Shown here: positions 53,981 to 63,809 of the stretch, piece by piece
Layout of the letters: each line of letters starts with the position of its first letter
How positions within the stretch are numbered: the first letter of the stretch is position 1
Origin: Hippopus hippopus
Lineage: Eukaryota > Mollusca > Bivalvia > Cardiida > Cardiidae
Direction: 5' to 3'
Length of the DNA: 64,000 nt
Assembly (NCBI GenBank): GCA_946811185.2
Contig: OX328107.1
Span: 11,559,565 to 11,623,564 of the forward strand
Program-made: the position numbers and the translations under genes
The notes under the pieces: generated by a model
What the model was told of the DNA's origin: nothing
What the model saw: the letters and a program-made list of their open reading frames with translations, nothing else
Databases searched by the model: none

Positions 53981-55281
53981 ATGCCTGTTAACAAATTTGG
54001 AAGAATGAAAGATGATGAAACGAGCGAGGATGGTGTATCACTCGCTTACATAAATAATAATTTTTTACGTAAAGATGGAACAACTGTTGTTACTGGTTCT
54101 ATAAACATGAATGGTAATACATTAACGAGGGTTAGTAATCCAACAAATGCTCACGATGTGGCAACTAAGGCTTATGTTGACGGCATCTCAGGGTTGTTGG
54201 ATGAAAACGGTGGATACCACATTAAAGGGGGGTATCTAAACATGGGTTTTAATCCGATAAAAAACGTTAGGGAACCAACAGAATCGCATGAAGCTGCTAC
54301 TAAAAATTATGTGGATAGGAGTGGTAAAGCAATAGTAGAGGAACCGGATGGCACCTTTTCCGCTGTTGCAAATATAGATAAGAAAGGATATAGTTTAAAC
54401 AATCTTATAGATCCCACATATCCACAAGACGCTGCGACTAGGGCTTATGTAGATGGTGTCAGACGAGCCTTTGTTTACTCACATGAAAGGTATCTAGCAG
54501 TTGCAGACGTTTCTATGGGCGGGCGGAGAATTAGCAACGTCGGAACGCCTTTAGAACACGATCAAGCTGCAAATAAGTTTTACGTAGATACTATCGTTGA
54601 GGCGGCTGTCACGGGTGAAAAAGCTTTGACAAAAAAACAAGATGGGTCTTTTTTAATGGCTGGTGAAATAGATATGAATGATCACTCGATTACTGGATTA
54701 CCAAATCCTGTATCCCGTTACTCCGCTGTCAATAAAAATTATGTTGATAACGGTGGAGCTATTGTAAAAAATCCGGATGGAAGTTTTATGGCGGCGACTA
54801 ACATAGATCTTCAGGGTTTTTCTATAAAAAACGCCAGAGATCCGTTAGAAGAGAGAGATTTAGCAACAAAATCCTACGTGGATAAAAAAGTCTCCCTCCC
54901 TATTATATCCGTATGTGCTGAAGAAAATGGACCAATAGGAGATGGTAATTATGAGTTTTCATTTGGTAATGGTGCTTCAGGTGCTGACCATTGATGGGTG
55001 GTTATTGTATGAGTGCGTCGGGTAGAATTATAAGAGGTAGTTTAACGCTTGTTAAAGATAACCCTAATGTACCAGAAGAGGCAAAAGTTAATATTACGGT
55101 AAACGGAGTAGAGCAGGTTGATTACTCTATTATTAAACAGAAAGGTGAGACTTGTAGCTGTGTAGTTTTTCCTAAACCACTCGAAATTGAACAATGCGAT
55201 ATTATAAACTTTATTTCAAGATCCAACAACCCTACTGCACGTCACTCTTACATAACTATTTTGATAGAGTTAGACTTGTAA
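53981..55281 (+). pseudogene. fibre protein with YVD repeats, frameshifted before the head
   Basis: The start is MPVNKFGRM after GCATTATAAAAA. Six repeat units end in motifs such as VATKAYVDG, AATKNYVDR, AANKFYVDT and LATKSYVDK. After FGNGASG a one-base loss near 54990 (compared with the copy ending at 60766) puts the last ~90 residues (MSASGRIIRGSLTLV ... TILIELDL) in another frame, open at 54991-55281. The C-terminal part has the look of a beta-sandwich head with two neighbouring cysteines. Trimeric fibre and receptor binding are inferred from phage fibres with the same repeat. Confidence 0.85.
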
Positions 55282-55294
55282 AGTGGGCATTGTA

Positions 55295-55329
55295 AAAATA
55301 TAACTTTATTTATAAACAAGTTATATTTT
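55295..55329. terminator. AT-rich hairpin at fibre 3' end
   Basis: The same 12-base arms as at 41040-41074, in opposite orientation, begin 14 bases after the fibre stop. No gene follows on the plus strand within the element. Confidence 0.65.
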
Positions 55330-55405
55330 TTATATGGTTAAGTTATATATTATTTAAAACTTTTCCATAAACTTTCTTAGGTATTTGTGAAGCTTCTACT
55401 CTATT

Positions 55406-55873
55406 TCACCTTTTTACATTTCTTCTAAAAGTACTATTCAATGTAATACGACTTCCATCTTTTAATAATAAAAAATTCTCTACTATATACCATATTATCT
55501 TATTTCTTGTTAAATTTTTTATCTCCTTTTTATCTTTAACTCCAAAAACTAATCTTAAACGTCTTTTTAAGAGTTTTTTAGAATCATCCATATAATCATA
55601 TAAATTTATCCAAAACGTTTTTTTAATTGATACCTCTTGTCTTATTCTTTTATTACAATCATCTAAAATTAAATTAGTATAATTTGATAGTAGTATAGCA
55701 TATCTTGCTAAATATAATTTTCTTTGTTCATCTGGTAACCCATAAACTAAATTTTTAAATTTCTCCTTAGCATCATCTATAAATAATAAATTTTCCTCCA
55801 TATTGGTTAAGGTTCTAAGTAGTTTAGCATCATTAAGGTTAATTTCTTCTAAAAATTTTTTTAATTGCTCCAT
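55406..55873 (-). CDS. helical protein of unknown function at the element end
   Basis: The protein is 155 residues, predicted almost all helical (MEQLKKFLEEINLNDAKLLR, LARYAILLSNYTNLILDD), strongly basic toward the C-terminus. The ATG sits at the inner border of the right TIR, so it uses the same TIR promoter as the Pro/Gln-rich gene at 40696. Intact frame. No family recognised. Elements 1 and 3 do not show it. Confidence 0.55.
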   Translation of the reverse strand: MEQLKKFLEEINLNDAKLLRTLTNMEENLLFIDDAKEKFKNLVYGLPDEQRKLYLARYAILLSNYTNLILDDCNKRIRQEVSIKKTFWINLYDYMDDSKKLLKRRLRLVFGVKDKKEIKNLTRNKIIWYIVENFLLLKDGSRITLNSTFRRNVKR

Positions 55874-56314
55874 TGTAAAATATTACGATGTTTTTTTTAA
55901 ACTTTTTTTTAAAATTTCAAAATTTTTTTAGCCCAGACTGACATATATTTCGAGCGTCTAAACAGCTAACACATTGCGCAACTTCAGCTTTTTAGACGAC
56001 TGCTGGGCTAAATGAATAAAATTTTAAATAATTTTTTTAGACCCCATATACGATTACATTTTTTGGAATGTGTTAGTTGAGATTCCATTGAGGCCTTATT
56101 TTCACATGTTTTGAGCGGATCGAGGGTTTAAAACGTGATTTTGAGCGTTTTGAGGCTTGATTTCACGTTTTTTCAAGCGTTTTTGAGCGATTTTGAGCGA
56201 AATGGGATAAAAAATTATTGAAATTTTCGAATTTCAACGATTTTTTCCGCTTTTTTCTTTATTTCTTTAATTTTTTTTTAAAAATGCACTAGAATGCCCA
56301 TTTTCCTATCTACT
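55871..56314 (-). repeat. right terminal inverted repeat
   Basis: Inverted copy of 40257-40698, from CATTGTAAAATATTACGATG to CCTATCTACT. Differences from the left copy are few and mostly in A/T runs. Next to it is AATGAT at 56315-56320. Confidence 0.93.
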
Positions 56315-56320
56315 AATGAT
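56315..56320. repeat. target site duplication, right copy (AATGAT)
   Basis: Exact copy of 40251-40256, directly after the right TIR. Confidence 0.92.
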
Positions 56321-57395
56321 AAATGGGACATGCAAATGAAAATGATACTAGTACAGCCTTTTATACCATTACCAATACTACTACTTAAACGAATGACCGA
56401 TACTACTATTCAAATGAATGAAAAAACAACAGTACTAATATCCTACCGAGTTTTTTACGTTTGACTTAAGTATATGAGCAGTGCTCTATGAAAAAAGGTT
56501 GGGTCGAAACTTTTCGCTATTGTCATTTTTTCATATTGAAGAAATAGTCTACCTCATAAGTCATTCGGATGTTAAACAAAATGGGTTTATGGAACCATAT
56601 TTCTATAAAGACTTGCTTTATATGATGCATCACGGAGATGCATTAACTCTACCACACGAGAAAAATTTAGACTTGTCAAAATTGGATGCATTTTTAGGCG
56701 TCAATTTAAATTTGGCTCAAATGTTGGAATTTGTCTTTGATATGGTAGAAAAGATTGTGGGAAAAGGAGAAAATGCTGGTTACCAGCATTTTCTCCTTTT
56801 CCCACAATGTTTTCTAAGGCTTCAGGGTCGTTAAAACTCGGGATTGTGTGGTAAAGGGTCAAACTCTCTTTTCACTGAGCATGAGTCAAAATATTTCGTT
56901 AACCAATTACCTTTTAAATCCAACTGTTCAGCTAGGTCCAGGAACTGTTTTTTTTAAGTTGATAGAACTTGTGATCAGACCTCATTTCAAATTACTCAGA
57001 AATGAAATATGTTTAAACTACACTAGACTCGATGTTCTGTGAGACCCAAGTTTAGCCGAACATTGTAGTGTAACGTTCAATTTTAGCCCAAAATTCGAAT
57101 GTCCAGTCTGGATCAGTGATTAGGTGAACATTGTGTATGTAGCTCAACATTATTAATTTACTACAACTATATAGAAATTGAATGTTTAGCTAGATTCAAT
57201 ATTTGGTTACACATTACAGCAAACTTTTTTTAAAACTCTTTCGCTGAACACACATCTTATCTGGCGAAGTTGAAAAAAGATCAAAATTCACGTTGTGTGT
57301 CGTCTGATCTTGATCAAAACTCTCAAAGTCTTTAATTAGGAACTTATTAAAGTCAACTCGTTTAGGAACTTATGAAAGAGAACTCGCTGATTAAA
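56321..57395. other. non-coding flank with long palindrome
   Basis: The longest open frame (56481-56834) runs through the palindrome at 56746-56816 and resembles no known family. GGTAAAGGGTC near 56850 resembles the end of the TTAA-flanked MITEs, so part of this stretch may be such an element. No gene is supported. Confidence 0.5.
56746..56816. repeat. 71-bp near-perfect palindrome
   Basis: The arms ATTGTGGGAAAAGGAGAAAA...GCTGG and their complement meet around ...GGTTACC... at 56781. About 27 base pairs are perfect, then one mismatch, then eight more pairs. It could form a hairpin or cruciform. It lies about 430 bp outside element 2. Confidence 0.9.
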
Positions 57396-59440
57396 ACAAA
57401 AGAGGGCCATGATGGCCCTGTATCGCTCCACTGGCTAATAAGTACAAACCATACACATCAAACATTACAATTCAAGACCAAATCGTTTCGAACAAGAAGA
57501 CCGATAAAGATTCCTCTATAAAAGCCCATGTGAAAGGTGTGATCCCAGAGCGATTCCATTTTTGACCTATAATTATGATTATGAGTATAATTTTGAGCTA
57601 TAATTACTCGAACCCTAGTAGAAGTCAACAAGATACATATCATATACATTTATTGTGGTAATATAGGCCAGTGGCCCAGTTTATGGCAACATGGAACACA
57701 AAAATGAATAATTATGTATAGGACTGATTGAAGTAAAATTATCATTATTATTGTTATTATTTTCTGATAAGAAGTAGAACAGACTTTTGAAAAAAAAATA
57801 ACCGAATAGAACTGGTCAGTGTTATTCGAAGATCAAAACATGCCACTTTCACATGTTGATCCTGATCAACACCAACCGACATGAATTTCAGTATATGCCA
57901 GATATTTTAACAAATTAAACAATTAAATCGAAAAATGTGACAAATACAAAGGCTGAATATCCAGGAAATATTGACCCCAAGCTACAAAATAAATGGAACA
58001 AAGTTTTCCAAAAACAGTAAAACCCAAACTATTGCAATTTCAAAGTTGATTTCACCGGAAAAAATACCTTATCGGACAGGGTGGGTATAAGATCAGACTG
58101 CACGTTTTGTGCCGTCTGATCTTGATGTACAACGTACGCAAAAGATCCTTGAGTCGCGCTTAGCAACCAAAGGGTTAAACATATTACAGCCACATACTAA
58201 ATGATACAAGTCTAGGCCGTATGGTTATAAACAAGAAGATTTTCAAAGTTTAATAAAACATGAGAGGTGGGGCTTATTTCCATTCAAGAGCTATAGTTTG
58301 AATAAACTCAGAAGCGATTCACTAGATGAAGGTATATTTCAACTTTGGTAGCCCTAAGCCTTATGGTTAGGAACAAGAAGAGTTTTAGAATTTTCATTAT
58401 GCCCATGTAAATCTTGTCACCCCGTGACAGGGCCAATTTTGATCCCTGGACTATAATTTGAGTAATCTTAGTAGAGGTCCATTTAGTGAAGCTACATGCT
58501 AAATTTGGTGGCCCTAGGCCATATGGTTGAGAACCAGAAGATTTTTAAGTTTTCACGATATAACCCCCGTGTAAAACTTGTGACTAATTTGGCCCCAGGG
58601 CTACAATTTAAAGAATCAGAGTAGAGGTCAACCACATGAAGCTACATGCTACATTTTAGTAGCCCTAGGCAATATGGTTTAGAATCAGAGGGTTTTTCTC
58701 TTTTAAGTTTTCACTATAAAAGCCCATGTAAAACTTGTGACCCCCGGGGGGGGGGCAATTTCGGCCGACGGGCTATAATCTGAAATATTTCAGTGGAGGT
58801 CTATTAGATGAAGCTACATGCAAAACTTGGTAGCCCTCGGCCCAATGTTTTCGGATAAGAAGATTTTCAAAGATGTTCAATATTTTTTAATTTTGTTGCC
58901 ATGGCAATCAGAGTTTTTACAGGCATCAAATTCTTTAAATAAATTCTGAAGAGGACCATGGCAGGATCATTTTTGTGAAGTTTGGCCAAAATCGGATGGA
59001 TAGTTTCAGAAAACAAGAGGGCCAAGATGGCCCTGGATCGCTCACCTGAATTTTTGAGAGGACGATAACCAACTTTTTTTAAAGTATTGAAATTTTGGAA
59101 ACAAAATCAGTATTTTGCCAAGCAATTATAACAAGAGGGCCAAGATGGCCCTGGATCGCTCACCTGAATTTTTGAGAGGACCATAGCCAATTTTTTTTTA
59201 GGTATTGAAACTTTGGAAACAAAATCATTATTTTGCCAAGCAATTTTGAAAAGGTCACCTATAAATGTCATTTCAAAATCTGTCACCACCCCTACAATCA
59301 TCACCACAGCAATGAATTTGATGAATCAGAATTCTGCAAATAAATTTTTGGATAGATCACCCAAGGACAATTTCTTGAAGAAGAGTACATGCTCGATAGT
59401 GACTAAAAACATAAGTTGAACAAGAGCACCACATGCAGGT
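57396..59440. repeat. bivalve-type repeat elements with ~155-bp internal units
   Basis: The border AACAAAAGAGGGCCATGATG at 57396 recurs as AACAAGAGGGCCAAGATGGC at about 59015 and 59132 and is the complement of the array ends at 12880 and 27755. Internal units around GGCCCTAGGCCATATGGTT lie at about 58215, 58352, 58510, 58662 and 58835. Short frames within are not genes. Confidence 0.7.
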
Positions 59441-59758
59441 GCCAACAATTGGCTGTTGTTTTTTGACGGATAAAAATTTCCCTAACAATTTTTGAAAAAA
59501 GTCACCCTAGGAACATTTCTGTGAAATTATTTCAAAATCTGACCAGCCGTTCCAGAGAAGAAGAATTAAGAAATTCCTCTTCATGTCCCTGTAGTGCAAA
59601 TAGCCCCCACCATCAGTAGTATATAAAATGGGAATTTTGGGCCATTTGACCATATTTCCCTTTTTAACCATACCCCAAAAAAATGTAAATGGTGTTTTTT
59701 TAACCATTTATATTCTTAACCATTTCATGCTCAAACCACTAACTAACCATTACTCAAC
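59441..59758. other. no gene seen
   Basis: Low-complexity sequence with AACCATTT/AACCATAC units at about 59640-59765, leading into element 3. The expected terminal inverted repeat of element 3 is not visible. Confidence 0.5.
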
Positions 59759-59764
59759 CATCTT

Positions 59765-59955
59765 TTTTTAGAAACCATGCCAAGGTGTCTATTAAATTTT
59801 CTAGTACATGTCTTTTATCATCATCAGAACCCAAAGTTTTTTTTTCATTTCTTCCGTATATATTTCATGGCCGCGACTTCTCAATACACACATAGTCCTA
59901 TACTGATCCTTTTTTGTAAGCAAACATTCTTTGCAGTTGTTGAAATTTATCTCAT
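59765..59955 (-). pseudogene. protein-primed DNA polymerase B, C-terminal remnant
   Basis: Minus-strand pieces read EINFNNCKECLLTKKDQYR, VLRSRGHEIYTEEM and VLENLIDTLAW, matching the last ~65 residues of PolB in element 2 (41066-41270). One indel in an A run splits it. All catalytic parts are missing. The N-terminal side ends about 50 bp before the start of the accessory gene at 60007. Confidence 0.75.
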
Positions 59956-60006
59956 TAAGAAAAAAAATTGAAAAAATGGCTTAAGAAATAATAAGTTATA
60001 AGAAAA

Positions 60007-60723
60007 ATGTCAACAAAAGTAAATTGGATATTACCGGGAGAGCTTTCTAAAGAAAAGCTTTCTCTAAATTTTAACAACACATATAAAAATACAAAACACA
60101 ACTATACTAAAATACCGCTTGAGTATGAATACTCACCTGGTAAAAAAGAACCATTATATATATGTACTCCACCTTTGTTTTCATATGGTGTTATTACATA
60201 TGAAGATAAAAAACAGAAAAAACCAACTCCAACTGGTTATGCTTTATCTTTAGTTTGTTTTTATAACCAACAAGAACCTACTGAAAAAGAAAAGAAATTA
60301 AAAAAAGATATGGAGGAGATAACAAACTTTTTTCGAAATCAAAAAGCGGAAGAATTAAAAAAAATTAGAACTCTTAGCGAAATTGAAATTTTAAAATGTA
60401 ATGATGAAGAATCACCCCAATTTTATCCAAAGCTTTTAGATACGAGAGATAGTAATGATAAAGTTGTAATAAACACCCAGTTTTTTTGCTAAAAATGAAG
60501 AAAGTAACCAGAAAAAAGTAGATCCTCTTTTATATACAAAAATCCCGTGTAAAGTGGTTTGCGTTTTAAAAATAGAAGGCATTTTTTATAATCAAAATAT
60601 TGAACAATACAAATTAGAGTTGTATCAGTAAAAGTAAGAGAAGAAAATGTAAATCCACCTCAAAAGGAAATTATGCCTAATGTTTTAGATGTTGACTCTA
60701 GCTCTGATGAAGAAGATGAATAA
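60007..60723 (+). pseudogene. accessory protein with acidic tail, frameshifted
   Basis: The start MSTKVNWILPGELSKEKLSL follows GTTATAAGAAAA. The first frame (60007-60492, 161 residues) has a globular N-terminal part and a helical stretch (KDMEEITNFFRNQKAEELKK). After the T run at 60481 the protein continues in other frames (LYTKIPCKVVCVLKIEGIFY, then LDVDSSSDEEDE) to 60723. Acidic tails of this kind are common in single-strand DNA-binding proteins, but no such fold is proven here. Absent from elements 1 and 2. Function unknown. Confidence 0.6.
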
Positions 60724-60734
60724 ATTTTAACTTT

Positions 60735-60765
60735 AAATATTTAACTTCATTGAAGTTAAATATTT
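60735..60765. terminator. AT-rich hairpin between convergent genes
   Basis: 15-base arms AAATATTTAACTTCA and TGAAGTTAAATATTT are perfect around one base. It lies directly after the fibre stop (60766) on the minus strand and 11 bases after the accessory gene stop on the plus strand. Sequence differs from the hairpins of element 2 but form and place are the same. Confidence 0.65.
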
Positions 60766-61960
60766 TTATAAGTCTAACTCTATCAAAATAGATATGTAAG
60801 CGTGTGTTACGTTTAAATTGTCTGACCTTGAGATAAAGTTTATTACGTCACATTGTTTTATTTCGAGAGGTGTAGGAAATACCGAGCAACTACAATTTTC
60901 ACCCACCCTTTTAACGATAGAATAATCAACCTGATCCATTCCGTTTACTGTAATATTAACTTTTACCTCTTCTGGTATAATATCTCTATCTTTAACTACT
61001 ACTTAAGCACCTCTTCTAATTCTATCTGGTGAACCCATACAATAACCTCCTAAACCGTGACCTGAGCCTGAGTTACCATTACCAAAAGAAAACTCATAAA
61101 TACCGTTTGCTATTCCCCCTTTTTCTTCACCCCATACAGTTATAATAGGTTTAGGACCAATAAGCCTCGGTGCTATTACTTTATTAGCGTCAACGTAGGT
61201 CTTGGTTGCCGCGTCTTGCGAATCCTCGGGTCTGCGATATTTTTTTAAGAGCTGCCATTCATGTCGATATCTTTAACAGCAGAAAAAGTTCCTTGTGGGG
61301 TTTTTAATATCGCACCACTCCCCGAATAACTTTTAACAGCTTCTATATTGCTGTCTACGTAATACTTATTTACAGCTTGATGGTGTTCTAAAGGTTGTCC
61401 AAGGTTGGAAATCCTCCGCTCACCCATAGAAATGTCACCAGCTGCCATATACCCCCACCTCCATAAACGAAGGCTCTATTAGCACTATCTACGTATTTTT
61501 TAGTCGCAGCATCTTGCGCATCCCTGGCATCTATAAGATTCGTTAAAGTATACCAGCGCATATCTATATCAACAACAGCGGAAAAAGTGCCGTCTTCTTG
61601 TTGTACTGTTGCTTTGCCACTCCTATCCACATAACTTTTAGTGGCAGCTTCACTCGGTTCTGTTGGTGAAGCAAGATTTTTTATTTTATTAAAAGCCATA
61701 TTTAGAAATCCAAGAGCATGATACCCTCCATTTTCTCTTAAAAATCCCCCGGAATTATCATCAACATAATTTTTAGTCGCACCGTCTTGAGAATTTACCG
61801 GATTACTAACCCTCGTTAATGTATTACCAGCCATATTTATAGAACCGGTAACGGTGGTTGTTCCATCTTTACGTAAAAAATTATTATTTATGTAAGCGAG
61901 TGACACACCATCACCGTTTGTTTTAACATCATCCATTCTTCCAAATTTATCAACGGGCAT
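60766..61960 (-). pseudogene. fibre protein with YVD repeats, multiply broken
   Basis: The start MPVDKFGRMDDVKTNGDGVS at 61960 matches the element 2 fibre. Frames 61388-61960 and 61245-61448 carry repeats ending ATKNYVDD, ATKSYVDR, ATKKYVDS and VNKYYVDS, then a further ATKTYVD. The head region reads FGNGNSGSGHGLGGYCMG, with a TAA near 61006, and ends in ISILIELDL at 60766. At least two frame changes and one stop are present. It overlaps no other gene and precedes the hairpin. Confidence 0.85.
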
Positions 61961-61970
61961 TTTTTTATTG

Positions 61971-62386
61971 CTAAAAAAGTTTATTTAGAACTTTTTGAAA
62001 TTTATTACCCAAACCCAGCTCTTTAAGAATGTACAAACATAAATGGCTACAAAATACTTGCCCAGCTTGTTGTACTTGATCACTATTGTAATGTATTGGA
62101 CTTTTTAGGTACTCTTGAATTTCAATAGGTGGTTGTATACCATAACTGTCAAAGTAATTTTTAGTTTTACCGTTTTTATACCAAGAAACCCAATGTGTAC
62201 CAGACCCGCTCGTGTCATCAAGGTTTAGTATACCACATTCCTTTTTTCTACACTTTTTTGGTAGAGTGTTTCGTAAAAAACTCCCCTAAAAGAAGGAATT
62301 TTTAATCTTTTTGCTGTATCTTCCAGTTCTAAATTGTTTAACGGTCTCTTTGGTAAAATTACGTTTTCAATTGAAATATTTAACAT
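61971..62386 (-). pseudogene. adenain-like protease, frameshifted
   Basis: The start MLNISIENVILPKRPLNNLE at 62386 follows CAGTATAAAAAAATG. A one-base loss near 62280 breaks the frame; the second frame holds GTHWVSWYKNGKT, NYFDSYGIQPP and VFCSHLCLYIL. The glycine normally next to the catalytic cysteine is serine here (CSH instead of CGH). Confidence 0.85.
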
Positions 62387-62390
62387 TTTT

Positions 62391-63779
62391 TTATACTGAG
62401 ATATTTACAATGTCTTTATTATCAACCCATGAATTAAACTCATCGGGATAACCTTTCCACTTTACTAGAGATTTCTTTTTTCCTATTTTTAATAACTTTT
62501 TCTATTCTATACAACTCCTGGCTAGTTTTTTGTAGCTCAGGTTCATAAAAGGTACCTTTTATTTCTTCTCCATTAAGATCTACAATTTTATATGTTATAG
62601 GTGATGTATGTTTTACTTCAGAAACTGTAAAAACCTGTTCAGTCCATCTTGTGGTATATCTTTTTTCAAAGGTCTTTTTCTTTTTAGCTATCCTTACTTT
62701 GTCTCCAACAGAAAACTTAGGTTTTATATCTTTTATTTCAAGATGATCGGGGTTAAGATTTCTCCAAACTTTGGTTTCATTTTTTTTTCTACTCGCATTT
62801 ACTGGTGTCATCTTAATGGGAGAATGTTTTGTATTATTATATTCTTTAACGAGATCTGGTAACACGTTAATGTAAAAGTTTGTGGAGTGGGCAGAAAAAT
62901 ACTTCCACGTTTTTTCTTTCATTGTTCTAATCCATATCTCAACCACGCTAGATATTTCTTCATTTTCAGTCGAATACAATTCAATCAAGTCTTTAACATC
63001 TTTGTTATAAAACTCTTTACCCTTATCCACCCACATTTTATCTGGTTTTCTCTCCTTAAAATTACTCTTTAATGCTATAGCAACAGATCTTCCTGTTTTG
63101 TCTTTTAATGGTACCAACAAACCGTATTTGGAAAAAATATCAATAATAGCGAGAAGATATTTTACACCTCGATTGAATTTAGAAAATGCCTTCATGTCTA
63201 CTAAATCTACAGCCCATATCCTATCTATCCCGTTTACTCTAACTCTCCTTTTCTTAAATTTTCTTTTTACGGCTTTGTGTAATTCTTCCGATGAATTTAT
63301 CATGTTGAAATTTTTTTTTAACCCCCATTCCAAATCTCATCTTTGTTCCAATGAGCTTACTAACGATGGACTTATCCATTTTTCCCTGACCGTAAATACC
63401 TTCTAGCTCTGTTAACATATTTTTATCACATACTTCGTTTCTAACTTTAGTAGTAGGATTTTTTAAATAGCAAAAATCATGATGGTATGCGGCTTTATCA
63501 ACACGGTTTATTGGTTTGCTCCATGGTTTTGGTGTTAAATCTGAGTTAAGTCTTTTTTTTTAATTTAGTGCCAGGTCCCGTGAAATTATGCGAGGGAGAT
63601 GTATTTATAACTTTATTTAGCACTGATCCACCTTTTTTTACATCCTGTGCCTTAACAAACTCTGTTTTAGTTGTTCCACACACCGCACATTTTCCACGTT
63701 TCATATTTCTTCCATTTTTAGTAACAACATATTCTATGTTGGTTGTATCAGTAACTTTTTTACATTTAACGCAATACAT
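62391..63779 (-). pseudogene. zinc ribbon - PLA2-like - integrase - chromodomain fusion, multiply frameshifted
   Basis: The zinc ribbon (MYCVKCKK...GKCAVCG) starts at 63779. After FTGPGTKL a shift in an A run near 63560 moves into a frame with NRVDKAAYHHDFCYLK (PLA2 HD..Y). Another shift near 63310 leads to the integrase frame 62440-63333 with AVDLVDM, WVDKGKEFYN and VVEIW. A last shift near 62470 reaches the chromodomain end (WKGYPDEFNSWVDN) at 62391. The same domain order as in element 2 supports a real fusion. Here the arginine after the catalytic glutamate is isoleucine. Confidence 0.85.
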
Positions 63780-63809
63780 TTTTTATAAGAATTAAAAAAC
63801 TTATATAAA
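63780..63809. promoter_or_regulatory. 30-bp divergent promoter region
   Basis: The A/T-only gap between the two divergent starts has CTTATAAAAAATG toward the integrase fusion and CTTATATAAAATG toward the ATPase. Same layout as 52120-52152. Confidence 0.55.

Larger units (their letters stand above)
40257..56314. mobile_element. Polinton/Maverick element 2, structurally complete (16,058 bp)
   Basis: Ends AGTAGATAGG and CCTATCTACT (inverted), ~442-bp TIRs and a perfect 6-bp target duplication fix both borders. It encodes a full set: PolB, MCP, penton, packaging ATPase, integrase, protease, fibre and accessory genes, in two facing blocks. At least PolB, MCP, integrase, fibre and the pX-like gene are broken by stops or indels. 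Near-identity of the TIRs points to a fairly young insertion, which is at odds with so many lesions. Confidence 0.96.

Noticed and set aside
40696..55873. Lytic exogenous virus contamination instead of an integrated element
   Set aside because: The exact AATGAT duplication and continuous host repeats on both sides show chromosomal integration.
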